Source of the DNA: Symbiodinium kawagutii
Lineage: Eukaryota; Sar; Dinophyceae; Suessiales; Symbiodiniaceae
Direction of reading: 5' to 3'
Assembly: GCA_009767595.1 (NCBI GenBank)
Contig: VSDK01015859.1
Span: forward strand, 1-64,000
Length of the DNA stretch: 64,000 nt
Shown: one piece after another, positions 1 through 10,191 of the stretch
How the letters are laid out: each line of letters opens with the position of its first letter
Position numbering within the stretch: position 1 is the stretch's first letter
The notes under the pieces: model-generated
The model's input: the letters and a program-made list of their open reading frames with translations, nothing else
What the model was told of the DNA's origin: nothing
Database searches by the model: none
Made by a program: the position numbers and the translations under genes

Positions 1-471
1 CACACCAACTCATCAAGTGTATGCTTCCAACTTGGCAATGTGTACATGTCAAAATTGATCTCTCAAGTGTTGCAAGCCAGTGGCATGGCAAATCGTTGGA
101 CAAAAAAAGTACATCAGCACAAGTGTTATTTATTCCTGAATGTTGTCATTTTGCACTTGAAGTGTTGCAATCACCGGGCATGCATCTCATGGCAGCTGGA
201 TTTGAACTGATGAAAATTGAAAATATGTTTCAGATCAATAACTCACTTTGTTCAAGTGAAAACTGAACAGTGCAGACTGCTTGCCCGTTTTCAAGTGTGC
301 AGCGCATGTGACCACTTAATCTTCTGCCAGCAAAGTGATGGTATCTCACCACTTGGCACTGGGCAAATTGATGTTCACAGGACATGATTGCCACCAAAAG
401 GAACATGCAATGCAAGACAAGGGCTGTTTGCAATACAAACAATTCCCCGAGAGAGCACTGTTCTCAAGTGC

Positions 472-852
472 TTAATAAGACAGTTGATTCAACTGAAACA
501 GGGGTTCCTCATCCTCATTATGATCAAGGCTGTCCAACTGAGTGGCCTCCAAGATCTCAGGTGACTCAGGCACACACACCACAGTCCCACTGGACTTGCA
601 CTGGTCACAAGCACCTTTGGACAAGTGGTGCTCTGATATGTCCTCATCATCCTCAATCAGAAAAGCCTTCAAACGACGCAAGGGTGTGGGCACCTTCAAC
701 TCCTGCCGTTTCTTGCTTACATCGCCTCCATCTAGACAAGCACTGGAAATGCTGCAAGCATTGGAAGCACTGCAAGGGCTGGAAGCACTTGGGTCAATCT
801 TCACCAAAGCATCTTGGATCACATCTGCTAGTTTGTGAGCACTGGGATGCAC
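472..852 (-). CDS. Terminal exon (6) of unknown minus-strand gene
   Basis: The acceptor is AAAACAG|G. The exon is open for 126 codons to a TAA and ends ...PLFQLNQLSY. Features are a Ser/Cys-rich segment (DPSASSPCSASNACSISSAC), a basic patch (KKRQELKVPTPLRRLK) and an acidic stretch (IEDDEDISE), which suggests a disordered, possibly regulatory tail. The function is unknown. Confidence 0.55.
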   Translation of the reverse strand: MHPSAHKLADVIQDALVKIDPSASSPCSASNACSISSACLDGGDVSKKRQELKVPTPLRRLKAFLIEDDEDISEHHLSKGACDQCKSSGTVVCVPESPEILEATQLDSLDHNEDEEPLFQLNQLSY

Positions 853-989
853 CTGTTTTGGAAGCTTCACTTGCCAGAAAATAAGTTGCTAGTGAATTTG
901 GGTGTTCAACAGACATGTATCAAGTGACAACCAAAACACTGGAAACCAAAGGCAACTAGTTGAAGACCAGCCACTGAGTCCAACAACAC

Positions 990-1101
990 CTTTCTTCTCT
1001 TGCGCAGCTCGCTCAAAGAATAATTACCTGGCCGCACTCGATGGAGCCTGACAATCTCAGCAGCACTTTGGCAAGAGCTGTTCTCATGGCTCGATGACAT
1101 C
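990..1101 (-). CDS. Exon 5 of unknown minus-strand gene
   Basis: The acceptor is CATCAG|G and the preferred donor AAAG|GTGTTG, giving 37 codons that end in the basic run SELRKRRK. An alternative donor CCAG|GTAATT at 1027 is closer to consensus but leaves the frame unmatched with the terminal exon. Use of both sites is possible. Confidence 0.5.
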
Positions 1102-1292
1102 CTGATGCAAGATGAACCCTTGGGACTTGCCTTGTCTTCACTTGAGCAAGTGCTTCATTTTCACACATGCCATGAGCACACTGGCAAATATTGTGGATCA
1201 AGTGACAGAAATGAATTCTTTCACTGGGGTACATTAACAAGTGGCAAGGGAATTCAACTTGTCATCAAAGAATCCATGTTGGGATGCCTCAC

Positions 1293-1357
1293 CAAGTGCT
1301 GCAAAAGACTGATTGCCAGGGCCCAAACCATTGTAGCATGGCAATTGCGTGCAACAC
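1293..1357 (-). CDS. Exon 4 of unknown minus-strand gene
   Basis: The acceptor is TTCTGAG|G and the donor TTG|GTGAGG. It encodes VLHAIAMLQWFGPWQSVFCS plus Thr and a split Trp codon. Both the entry phase (0) and the exit phase (2) match the neighbouring exons. Confidence 0.5.
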
Positions 1358-1915
1358 CTCAGAAAATCATCTGAATCTGGCAAGGCAACATGGACCAGTG
1401 CAATCATATGATGTCAAATTTGCAAACACAAGTGAGAGTCTTCACAATCCTTGTTTACAAGTGACGTGAGTTGTCCCCTACAATTATGATTATTATGATT
1501 CTTTGCTGCATGGAGTATTGCAATTCAAAAAAAGATCTAAATATTCAACATTGGTTCTTTTAACATGGGCAACCTCAGCTTTTCTGATGTCCACTTGAGC
1601 TCACTGAACACTTGAGAATGCCACTGGTGCTTGTAGCAAGTGACCCACCTGGCAATGCAGCCCAGTTCAGCAATACAACAGGTTCATTGAGCACCAGGAA
1701 AGAACTGAAGGAAACAAGAAACATTTTGCCATTTTGTCACTTGTTCATTGCCCTTTCGATCTGGCACACCAAAAAGCCTAGCAGCCCTTGCTGTCCTGCT
1801 TTAAATTCTGACATGAAAATCTTCAAGTGACCAACATGTAGTGCACAGTCACTACATTTCATTTGTTGTGTAACATGACAAGTGCCTCAACAGTTTTAGC
1901 ATTGCATTTATGCAC

Positions 1916-2039
1916 CTGATTCAAGTAGCGCAACCTTTGCTTGGCACTGGGTCTGGCAGAACGGTCCATGCTCTCAAAGTACTCAGCCGTCTTGTTAATG
2001 TGAAGGGAGATCCTCTGGTTCATCATCTCAATGGCAAGC
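1916..2039 (-). CDS. Exon 3 of unknown minus-strand gene
   Basis: The acceptor is TTTACAAG|G and the donor CAG|GTGCAT. It encodes 41 residues, including LAIEMMNQRISLHINKTAEY and a basic stretch SAKQRLRYLNQ. Codon choice is protein-like across the whole exon and there are no stops. Confidence 0.6.
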
Positions 2040-2101
2040 CTTGTAAAGAATTGCCAACTGGGACACCAAGTGAATAAGTCAGAACACCATTTCAAAAATG
2101 C

Positions 2102-2206
2102 AAGTGGGGGTTATAAAACAGAATGTTGCTTTTTTGTGAGTTGAGCAGCTTTATCACTGGGTGGTCACTGGACTCAGGGTCACAGATCTTGCGTCCACCG
2201 TCCATC
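2102..2206 (-). CDS. Exon 2 of unknown minus-strand gene
   Basis: The acceptor is CAACTCAG|G and the donor GC (CACTT|GCATTT). The exon reads MDGGRKICDPESSDHPVIKL and ends in NPHL across the junction. Its length, 1+102+2 bases, fits the flanking phases. Confidence 0.55.
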
Positions 2207-2523
2207 CTGAGTTGAAGTAATAACCAAAGAAATAAATCTAAATGACGTTCAGAAATTCAATGAAAAATGTTTTGGGGCACCATTCAAAATTGAATACCAC
2301 CACCAACCAAAAGAATCTCCAGAATGTGCGCCCAGAAGCTCCACAAACTCTGGAAACGGAATTTTCTTGGAAGCTTGCAAAGCATAGAACAAGTGCCTTA
2401 CAACATGGCATGAGGTCAGTGCCAAACCAAATTATTTCTTAAATTGCTGATCTAAGAATTGATTGGAAAGACTTCCCAAAATTTAAGAAAAATGCTAAAT
2501 TGAAAACAAAATGCAGCTCCATC

Positions 2524-2651
2524 TTGTCTTCATTTGACAACGTTTCCACTTGCACTTGTGCCATGAGCTTGAAATACTCTTCAGCAATGCCCATCTCATC
2601 ATCATTGCCAGGCCTCTTAGGCACAAAAAACTGAAACTGAACGCTCTCCAT
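2524..2651 (-). CDS. Exon 1 of unknown minus-strand gene
   Basis: This exon encodes 42 codons plus two bases, beginning MESVQFQFFVPKRPGNDDEM. The donor is inferred as GA (AA|GATGGA), because this gives the right phase for the next exon, which starts with nearly the same bases (G|ATGGAC). The peptide continues with an AEEYFKLMAQVQVETL stretch that looks helical. No homologue is recognised. Confidence 0.55.
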
Positions 2652-3105
2652 GGCAACAGCTCAGGGATGGCAAGGGATCACAAAAGCAAGTGGCTTGAGA
2701 TTCAAGTGTGCTGGTAGGACAAATCAAGCCAAGCCATTGAGATTGAAGCAGCAATAAATCACATACTGCCTCACCTTTCCCATCAGCCCCACCCAAAAAC
2801 ATGCCTGGGCGCACCTCTTTGGAGGATGCTTCTCCAGCTGCCAGCTGCCAATATCTTGCTCCAGGCACAGGATTTCAAAGAAATACAACCAAAATATTTT
2901 CAATATCAAATCATTCCAGCTATCATCCCAAGAGCATACCAGAAGAGAAACCTAACAAGTGACAAGTGTGAAACACAAATTTGCAAGTGGCAAGTGGCAA
3001 GTTGGAAGTAGGCAACCAGTAGGCATCCAATCTGGAACAAGTGGCACATGCTAGGAGAAAACTAATGTGTTGCCTTGAACAAGCCTTATGAAATGATTAA
3101 TTTCA

Positions 3106-3186
3106 TTTCATTTCTTTCAACATATTTCACTTTATTTCACTTTATTTCACTTTATACCACTTTATTTCACTTTATTCCATTTTTTT
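3106..3186. repeat. Tandem repeat, unit about TTTATTTCACT
   Basis: Seven or so units of an 11-base TTTATTTCACT-like repeat, with one ACC variant (TTTATACCACT), sit exactly where the CAAGTG-dense block ends. Confidence 0.75.
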
Positions 3187-3339
3187 TCACCTGGAAAACC
3201 CTACCTATCTAAAACCCTCCCCATCTAAGGTGTGTCTTCAATCCCCTGAATATATAGTCATATGAGCATCCAACAAAAGTGTGTCAGTTCATATGCATTA
3301 TTCGGGTGGACATGTCGGTTTTGGTACGTGCAGGAAACC

Positions 3340-3453
3340 TTCAAAGCCGATCGGGGACGACCCAGCACCCATACCCGCCGGTAAGCTTGGTATGGTTACG
3401 TTGAAACCACCACCAAACCTTCACAACCGATAGGGGACGACCCAGGTTTTCAC
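3340..3453 (-). repeat. Family E: two copies of a 35-base dispersed repeat
   Basis: On the minus strand the motif CTGGGTCGTCCCCTATCGG followed by TTGTGAAGGTTT occurs at 3414-3453. A diverged copy (GATCGGCTTTGAAGG) lies at 3340-3375. The same motif recurs in plus orientation at 54710-54746 and 55650-55687. Confidence 0.65.
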
Positions 3454-4260
3454 ATGGCCATTTTTGTGAGACAGACTTTTGTCCGCTACTCATATGTTGT
3501 GATACATTCAGACATGTATCCAGTACAGTATAGATGTATAGTTTATTGTGGTTCAATTCATGACATGCTATATTATCTCTACAGTATACATATACACAAA
3601 AAACCCTGATTGTTTCGCACCGGAGATTTGCAAAAATGAAGCGTAGCAAGCAACAAACAATGCCTGTCATCTTGCAGCCATACCATCCTTAGAACCCTCC
3701 CCAGCCCCGCATCAAGGATCACTCAGCAGCTACGGGACGACGACAATGAGAGCTCTGATGGCTACGGCTACGATTGATGAGCGACATCATTTGAGCCTGC
3801 TATGTTCAGGCAATCCAATCCATCACATCTTCCAAGTCTTAACTATACTATACTTGATTGGAAGTCCCTTTCCAGCAGCTTAGCCAAGACGATGCTGTAA
3901 CATTCCTGAATTTTGCTCTAATGGTTCTTTTTTTCTACCCGACAATCAGAGGGACTTAGAGGGTAAACACCCTTGAACAGAAGTACTGTTGGCCAACTTT
4001 ATGTGACTCCAGTTTCTTGTTCCAGCAAACTTGCTGGTTTCTGTAAGGATTGAATCTTTCAGAATTGAATCAATCAATCAATCAATCAATCATTAATTAA
4101 ACTTACTGGTATGACAAATAATCACCCATTATATCATGGCCGAAAACTGTTGTGTACTCCCGTGTTCTTCGGTCGGAAGAGAGGCCTCACATTTGGTGGG
4201 ACCACGGAGGGACCCTTGAGATAGGTAACTTAAAACAGATTATAGCTAGAATACCTACGT

Positions 4261-4365
4261 GGCTATGGGTCGATATTCACCATCAACAATAATAAATGAT
4301 AACCAACAATAAAAGGGAAATACAATGGTCAAAGATAGTGGGCGTACAGGATTTGACCCATAGCC
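4261..4365 (+). mobile_element. Family A inverted-repeat element
   Basis: It starts GGCTATGGGTCGATATT and ends TTTGACCCATAGCC, so the ends are inverted copies (TATGGGTC / GACCCATA). The interior has the family words ACCAACAATAA and GGGAAAtacAATGGT. This is a MITE-like copy with no coding capacity. Confidence 0.75.
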
Positions 4366-4419
4366 ATATGAGTTTTGGCAGGTGTAGCTACACTTAATCA
4401 GGTTTTTTTCGCAGTTAAG

Positions 4420-4530
4420 GGGGGGGGTTCACCTCTTAGGGTACCCCAAATCATCCAACAGTAGTCACTTAAACTAGTACACCAACCATTTGGCGAGGTC
4501 CCCTATGGCTTATGTAAGAAACCGCAATAT
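4420..4530. mobile_element. Family B inverted-repeat element, diverged
   Basis: Ends related to TTAGGGTACCCC and GGTCCCCTATGGCTT..AAGAAACC flank the family interior (AATCATCCAACAGTAGTCA, ACACCAACCATTT). Confidence 0.55.
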
Positions 4531-4984
4531 GATTCACCAAGGGTCAAGGGCTGATGAGTCTTTAAGGGGTGAGATTGCCTATGCTGAAAGATATGGCGCC
4601 CCAACTTTGGTTGTTCCGCGCAACACGCGCGAGCTCGGCCCAGAGGGGTCCCCTTAAAGGGGCGTGGGTCGGTCGAAACGCGGCAGCTTGGGGAGATGCC
4701 TCCGGCGATAGGAAGCGGTCCCAGTATCATGAAGTGGATGGTAATGAAATCTGAGTGACACGATATGATGAAATCTGAGTGGATAGACATAATAGGAAAT
4801 ATCATGGTTAATGATGATGAATGAGTTTTTTGTTCCCCTTGATGTTCACAGGGCAATGATGGTTATTTCAAGGAGCTTCATTATAGTTCATAAGACCCAA
4901 TCAGCTGGTTAACAATAGCAATGGTCATGTCATGCTCACTTCTGGAAGTCAGCAAGCACTTCGAACCGACAGTGATAGATACTA

Positions 4985-5075
4985 CTTGGTGGTTTGATTG
5001 ACATGTTTTGTTTTCCAGAATGTTTGGGATGATTGGTTGATTGACTCTTATTTTTTTTGGGGGTGAAACCATGGG
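4985..5075 (+). mobile_element. Family C inverted-repeat element
   Basis: It begins CTTGGTGGTTTGATTGACATG and ends GGGGGTGAAACCATGG, with the family core TTTGGGATGATTGGTTGATTGACT. Related copies occur throughout the window. Confidence 0.6.
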
Positions 5076-5229
5076 CACCAAGCAAGATATGAATTGAATG
5101 GTCCCGTATGCTGCTGTGGTATAATCGTCGTTTGCTTGAATTCTTATGTTTTACCTTGGGCTTGGCCAGGGGAAAATAAAGACAGTCATGACAGATCCAA
5201 AACACTGATGCACGTTTGTCTTTTTATAT

Positions 5230-5352
5230 GGGCGTTTCTCAAGCCATAGGGGACCCCACCAGTAGCATCCAGTTGATTAATCATTTGTAGTACGAAAACC
5301 ATCCATTTTTGTGGGGTTCCCTTTTGTAACTTTTGTAAGAAACCCCCATATA
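5230..5352 (+). mobile_element. Family B inverted-repeat element
   Basis: GGCGTTTCTCAAGCCATAGG followed by GGACCCC at the left is matched by GGGGTTCCC...TGTAAGAAACCCCC at the right. Confidence 0.65.
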
Positions 5353-5805
5353 CTTGTTGGATCAGTCCCAAATTTTCATGGCTACTTTGTCCCAGATCTG
5401 ATCTATTCTGCCATGGCAACTCCTTTGCTCAATGATGTTGCTGTGGCTTATCCACAGATAAACAATGGTCGAAATGGACTCCAAATCAGCACCCAACTGC
5501 TTATCAATGAGTGCAACGGCTTGTCATTTAGATTCCTTGCCATTATCAAGTGCCCATTCCCACCCTTTATCACTCATGATTCTTCACTCCCTGATTCTGT
5601 CCATTCGGAACTCTCCACTACTACCGGTATCATTGGTGTGGGAACTATCATTTGTTGAAAAGGGTTGTTTTCATCCCTGGTAGTGCCATCAATTGCTGTT
5701 TTTTGTTGTTTATGATAGTTTAATGGCCAACAGTGGTCATTTCAATAAGTACCAACAAGCTTCATCCCTGGTATCAACCATACATCAAGCAACACAGCAG
5801 GTGCA

Positions 5806-5902
5806 CGGAACGCTGGGGGTGACCTCTGGGCTTTAACTTCCCGCTGTATCTGGGGACATGAAATCCGTGTCCCGATGGGGTCATCGTGGCGTTCCGCAGG
5901 TG
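5806..5902. repeat. Foldback sequence with nested hairpin
   Basis: GGTGCACGGAACGCTGGGGG at the left is an imperfect inverted copy of the right end (GTGGCGTTCCGCAGGT). In the middle GGGACATGAAATCCGTGTCCC forms a second perfect stem. It may be a single-copy MITE or a structured RNA segment. Confidence 0.5.
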
Positions 5903-6784
5903 ACAAAATCAAAGGGCTCGGCAGATGGGAAAAGCAGTTCCCTCAAAGCCAGCGGTTGTTTGGATGTGTTCTTGGTCCCAAGTCAGATTAATTCGGTGTG
6001 GAGGACGGGATAGCCTGGATCAGACTGATAGGAAACACAGAAAGGGTCAAAGAAAGGCGTGATGACGGGTACTAGCAGGTGGTGATGCTGAAGCATCCTA
6101 GAGGATAGCCAGATCAATTATAGAAGAATGTGTTGCTTTTGGCAGATCATTTTCGTGTGCAGACAGAAGGCTCACACGGCTTTCAGGGCTGATCACGGTT
6201 GATGATGGCAAATCGTGACTTATATATATATATACATTGGTTGATCATGTCAAACAAAGTTCTGTAACAACTAGCCACCAGGGGTACAAGGTGAACAGAC
6301 CCACAGATTTGTGATCTAGGGAAACTTGTGGAACCAGATAGTAAACCACTTGCGTCCAGCGCGCTAACTGATACCATGATGATCATCTTTTAGTGATCAT
6401 CATTGGTTGTTAGTATACCGGTGATATGATGTTCCAAACCATCATGGCCAACAGTGGCTAGGTCATGTTTAGTACTGGCGAACGGCAATCGTTACTCCAT
6501 GTACGATATATTTGCTACCAACCAAACAGCCCAGTCATGTAGGTAAGCTTACCATATACATGGATAGATATATATATATATATATATATACATATACACA
6601 TGGAGTGTTTGAGGCAGAAGTTTGGTTTAGCACAAAAATGACCCAAGCATTTCTAGCATAAGATACCAAGTGATGTAGAAAAGACATGGCCTGTGCCACC
6701 TCATCGCTTGTGCGTGCCCTTCAGTCAGCGTGTTTGGGGCACAGTCACGTCATCCCAAGTGTCAAGTCATTCCCGGTGGCCGAG

Positions 6785-6850
6785 GTCATTGCCGACGTGG
6801 CCGCGGATGGACTCATGGTGGAATTTGCGCAGAGAGAACCTGAGGAGAAG
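6785..6850 (+). CDS. BT1-like transporter exon: DVAAD / QREPE motif
   Basis: GTC ATT GCC GAC... encodes [20 protein letters not shown] plus EK. The DVAAD and QRE(P) motifs are the most conserved part of the family's first half. The acceptor GCCGAG|G is chosen for its AG-G form. The same frame stays open upstream to an ATG at 6686, but that part does not resemble the family. The donor is uncertain: GA inside CCCAGATGAG, or near 6850. A TTGG array begins 12 bases further on. Confidence 0.65.
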
Positions 6851-6861
6851 CCCAGATGAGT

Positions 6862-6943
6862 GGGTTGGTTGGTTGGTTGGTTGGTTGGTTGGTTGGTTGG
6901 TTGGTTGGTTGGTTGGTTGGTTGGTTGGTTGGTTGGTTGGTTG
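6862..6943 (+). repeat. (TTGG)n microsatellite
   Basis: About 20 uninterrupted TTGG units start directly after the first resolved BT1-like exon. Confidence 0.95.
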
Positions 6944-7956
6944 ATAAGCCTATCTCGAAGCAACAGTACTAGGGATATTACCAGCTATAACTGGTTGATT
7001 GGTTGGTTGGCTGACACGCATAGCCAACAAGAATGGAGCAACAGGTTCAATGATGGGAAGATAGCAGCTATAGCTCGTTGGATGCGTGGCTGGTTTGGCA
7101 TCGAAAACAGAAAACAGGGACATTTTCAACGCGGAAACTCGGGGTATAGACAACAGAAGACTCAGAGGATGCAACCAGCCAAGGTTCCCTTTCTCTTTTG
7201 TCACTACCATGATCTAAGATGTGGGAACCCCATACTGGTGACATTGATGAAGTATACTGTACCGATACATGAGCAACTTTGGTATTTGCACGGGACATGA
7301 TGGGATACTCTCGTTGGATTTGTTGGTGTTTGTGTATTGATTGACCGCGGATCCATGAAGTACCAGTAGAATCAGGGATGAGAAATGGCTTCTTGTGAAC
7401 GGAAACCTTGGCCACTGGATGACTATTCTAGCAGTTGTGAATTCTACAACGGTCTTATCCCCCACCTCTAACTCACTACCATACCCAGCATGAAATGATC
7501 TGGAATCTTTCAACCAAAAAAAATCCGTCAACCGCACGACTTCTCAGTATTCCTCAGCAAGCTAAGCTTTGGGGCAAATCTTGTCAAATCGGTTCACGAT
7601 GATTCTCCTGCGTCAACGATCTACCGGACCATAAACGCAACAACCGCAACTGCAACCACAACAGCAGCACTAGCTACAGCAACAACAGCTTGCATTTGGA
7701 GTTATTGATTATAGCAGACCACCAGATACCCCAAGGAGGTATTTATGCGCAAACTGGCTCAAGTGCATTGAGGGAATCAGGGCATCAAACTTGCACGAAC
7801 CTCTTGGACTATCTAAGCCTTGTGCCAGCTGTAGGTGTCCATCCTATCTACACCTAGTTTCAACCAACGCAGAATCGTAAAGCGGGTTTGTTCAAAACTT
7901 ATCTAGGATTCAATTGATTTCATTTGTATACTCTTAGGGTTCAACAAATGAGCCAG

Positions 7957-8095
7957 ATGACAGGGGACCATGTGGTACCAATGCGTACTGCTGGAACAAC
8001 CACCCCGGTCACGCCGTGATCCGCAGGAAAAGCGCGGGACCATTCAGACCACTATCTACTTGGTGGGAAGCCGAGCAGCTGAAGCTGAGGGATAG
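7957..8095 (+). CDS. Coding-like island, unassigned
   Basis: One frame is open with GC-rich third positions and reads GPCGTNAYCWNNHPGHAV, then GPFRPLSTWWEAEQLKLRDR, ending near a GTATCA donor-like site. It lies in a BT1-like intron but does not resemble that family. It may be a cassette exon, a decayed exon or chance; the family A doublet follows within 20 bases. Confidence 0.3.
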
Positions 8096-8111
8096 GGGTA
8101 TCAAGCAATAT

Positions 8112-8224
8112 GGCTATGGATTAATATTTACCAACCAACTAATGGGGGATTTCCACCAACAAAACAAGGGAAAACAATGGTTAATGGTGGGGAACCAGGG
8201 GTACAGGGTTTTGACCCACTGCCA
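8112..8224 (+). mobile_element. Family A element (first of a tandem pair)
   Basis: GGCTATGGATTAATATTTACC at the left and GGGTTTTGACCCACTGCC at the right, with the family core GGGAAAACAATGGTTAATGG and GGGGAACCAGGGGTACAGG. Confidence 0.75.
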
Positions 8225-8227
8225 TAT

Positions 8228-8345
8228 GGCTATGGATTCATATTTACCAAGCAACTAATCGGGGTTCATAACCAAGAATTCCATAGGGAAAACGGCCTGG
8301 TGAATGACAGGGGAACCAGGGGGACCAAGGGTTTTGACCCACAGC
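8228..8345 (+). mobile_element. Family A element (second of a tandem pair)
   Basis: A second copy begins GGCTATGGATTCATATTTACC immediately after the first and ends GGGTTTTGACCCACAGC. The pair is head to tail with shared ATATGGCTATGGATT starts, so it may have arisen by duplication rather than two insertions. Confidence 0.75.
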
Positions 8346-8619
8346 AATCTTTTGATTGGTAGATTAATCGGGCAATGGATGATCAACCATTAATTAACCA
8401 TTAGTCAACCATTAATCATCTTGAATGCTGATGGAGGTGAACTAAGCCGGAAATGGAAGATCATCATATATTTGTTTTGAAATGGGAGAAAAGGATTTTC
8501 CATTGCCAGGTCAATCTACCACACTGTATGACTGTTGGACATAGTTGCAGTTATCAAGACCTGTATTTGCAACCTATCCGCCCAATTCACAGGACCAAGG
8601 ATCGACGGACTGCTAGTAG

Positions 8620-8623
8620 CACG

Positions 8624-8658
<35 letters not shown>

Positions 8659-8671
8659 CACTACTACTACA
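8620..8671 (+). repeat. (ACT)n microsatellite
   Basis: Imperfect ACT triplets, about 17 units with one ACC interruption. Confidence 0.9.
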
Positions 8672-8857
8672 ATTTTCTGCTATTTGTTTTTTATTGCTCT
8701 TTGTGTTACTAGTATGTTGATTTGTAGTACTAAAATTGTGAATAGTCTTTTCATGGTGACTACAGCCGTAATGGTTTTTGGACGGTTGCTGGCTTGACCC
8801 AACCGCCCATCTACTTTACGATGCTTCAGTACTTGTGTCACCTTGAACCTCATGCAG

Positions 8858-8917
8858 GTGAGAACTGTGGCAATGATCTTCGCCTATGGCTTGGTGGGCT
8901 TCTGTATGAACGGCAAG
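8858..8917 (+). CDS. BT1-like transporter exon: VRTVAMIF...FCMNGK
   Basis: Twenty codons, VRTVAMIFAYGLVGFCMNGK, form a membrane helix ending in the family's NG(K/P)E loop. The acceptor is CATGCAG|G. The next exon starts with Glu, so the donor must be AAG|GAGCGC, a GA donor. This is the best single case of a GA-AG intron in the window. Confidence 0.8.
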
Positions 8918-10149
8918 GAGCGCCTGACTGGCGAAAGGGAAATACGACAAGCGAATGAGCGCAAGTCAGGAATACAAGCATGCATTGGCTTTATTTTCTT
9001 TGTTAAATGTGGAAGTGATTGCTTTACATATGCATATATAATATGTATTATTATATATATTGTATCATGTTTTTGTACATGCATATGTGAATCATCTCAT
9101 ATCTATATATATATATATATTCATTTATACAGATTCGAACAGGCATGTGCACAATTATTCATAGGTCGTTGCACAGAAACGCATGGAGATACATGCACAG
9201 TTTCTGGTGTATTGGAACCGAAAGCCTGCTTGTTCTTTTTGTTGAAAAAATCGCTGGTTATAGGAGATAACTACCAGCAACAGCGAGCAACCGCTGGTAT
9301 TTGACTGGTCTACCAGTTTCTAGGCAGTGTGACTGGTTATTATTCTCTCTTATTATCCCACGGTGTTTGACTGCCTGGTGGGACATTATGTTTGACTGGT
9401 TGCAATGAGCAACAATGGGCTCATCGCTGGTTATAGTTACCTTTGGGGCAGCCAATGAAATATTCATTGTTGTTACTCAGCCTTATCATGGGGGATAGCA
9501 ACAATCATTGATGATCAATAGTGTTTGACACTTGTTACTTTTTCCAACGGTTTTTCAATTTGATTGATTGAAGATTATCAGCACTTCATGGACTGAGACA
9601 ATTTCGCCCAGAAACCAAGCCAAGATCCACACGCAACAGTGAGGGATGGCCGTGTGGGGGCTAGGGCTATCCCACCACCCTACCGTATTTCTTTGGTTAC
9701 TGAATGTTACTGAACCAGTTGTAATTGATGATTCATCCGACTTTGTGTCATGAGTCTGGTTCTATTCAATGGTTGAAGTCTCAGCCTTGCTATTGCTCGA
9801 ATGAAGAGGGAGTCCCTGCTCGGAACAGAACCCAAAGTAGCCTGAATATCTATTCATCATCATCCGTGTGAAACATCATCCGTGTGAAACATCATCAACC
9901 ATCATCAGGCCATGATCAACCATCAAACACCATTGACGACCAACCATCATCAACCAACATCAGCCAACATTAATCATCATCAACCATCGTCAAAGAACAT
10001 CAGCCATTATCCACCAACATCAACCAACATCAACCATCATCAACGACCATAAACCAACATCAACAATGATCAGGTATTTGTTTTCATGAATCTTTCGAAA
10101 AAGAAAACCCCGCTTCAACGCCATCATCACCTTGCTTGTTCGTCCCCAG
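8918..10149 (+). other. Intron of BT1-like gene
   Basis: AT-rich TA repeats lie around 9030-9125. A segment at 9250-9445 is rich in CTGGTTAT-like words and inverted copies. A degenerate ATCATCAACC tandem repeat runs 9858-10075. No further exon is seen. Confidence 0.5.
9858..10075 (+). repeat. Degenerate ATCATCAACC tandem repeat
   Basis: Irregular units of CATCATCAACCA, CAACCAACATCA and similar words fill the stretch. Confidence 0.7.
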
Positions 10150-10191
10150 GAGTACCAGGGCACTTTTGATTTCACCTTGAGCTATTCGCAG
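10150..10191 (+). CDS. BT1-like transporter exon: EYQGTFDFTLSYSQ
   Basis: A 42-base exon of 14 codons between CCCCAG|G and CAG|GTGCGG. It matches the family's EYGG(S/D)FDF.L.F.Q stretch that follows the NGKE loop. Confidence 0.8.

Larger units (their letters stand above)
472..2651 (-). other. Six-exon gene, 304-aa protein of unknown function (gene span)
   Basis: Six exons on the minus strand join without breaking frame: 2651-2524, 2206-2102, 2039-1916, 1357-1293, 1101-990 and 852-472. The sum is 915 bases, exactly 305 codons with a terminal TAA. Donors read GA, GC, GT, GT and GT; all five acceptors are AG followed by G. The start ATG at 2651 sits in the context GCCATGG and has an in-frame stop just upstream. 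I do not recognise the family. The N-terminal half is mixed helical sequence, the last exon is acidic and serine-rich, and there is no signal peptide or membrane segment. The gene points away from the transporter genes to its right. The last exon could instead begin at 864, after a different AG. Phase agreement over six exons is the main support; expression is not shown. Confidence 0.6.
1..3060. repeat. CAAGTG/CACTTG-dense block
   Basis: By eye I count about 37 occurrences of the hexamer CAAGTG or its complement in 3060 bases. One to two would be expected by chance. They occur in both orientations, in exons and introns, at irregular spacing, often extended to ACAAGTGAC or TCAAGTG. The density drops abruptly after about 3030. 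The block lacks the inverted-repeat elements found in the rest of the window. Confidence 0.75.
2652..6784. other. Divergent intergenic region and unresolved 5' part of the BT1-like gene
   Basis: This stretch separates the minus-strand gene from the plus-strand transporter. It holds an 11-base tandem repeat (3106-3186), two copies of a 35-base dispersed repeat, inverted-repeat elements of families A, B and C, a foldback at 5806-5902 and a GC-rich patch at 4600-4710. The BT1-like gene should have its N-terminal membrane exons here, but I could not identify any with confidence. No promoter motif was recognised. Confidence 0.4.
6851..8857 (+). other. Intron of BT1-like gene with repeats and a coding-like island
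   Basis: It contains a TTGG array, a coding-like island (7957-8095), two head-to-tail family A copies and an ACT array. The short peptide segment expected between QREPE and VRTV (RG..Q..Y in the family) must lie here but was not identified. Confidence 0.5.

Noticed and set aside
4569..4754. GC-rich plus-strand ORF as N-terminal exon of the BT1-like gene
   Set aside because: Composition is suggestive, but no frame resembles the family's first helices.
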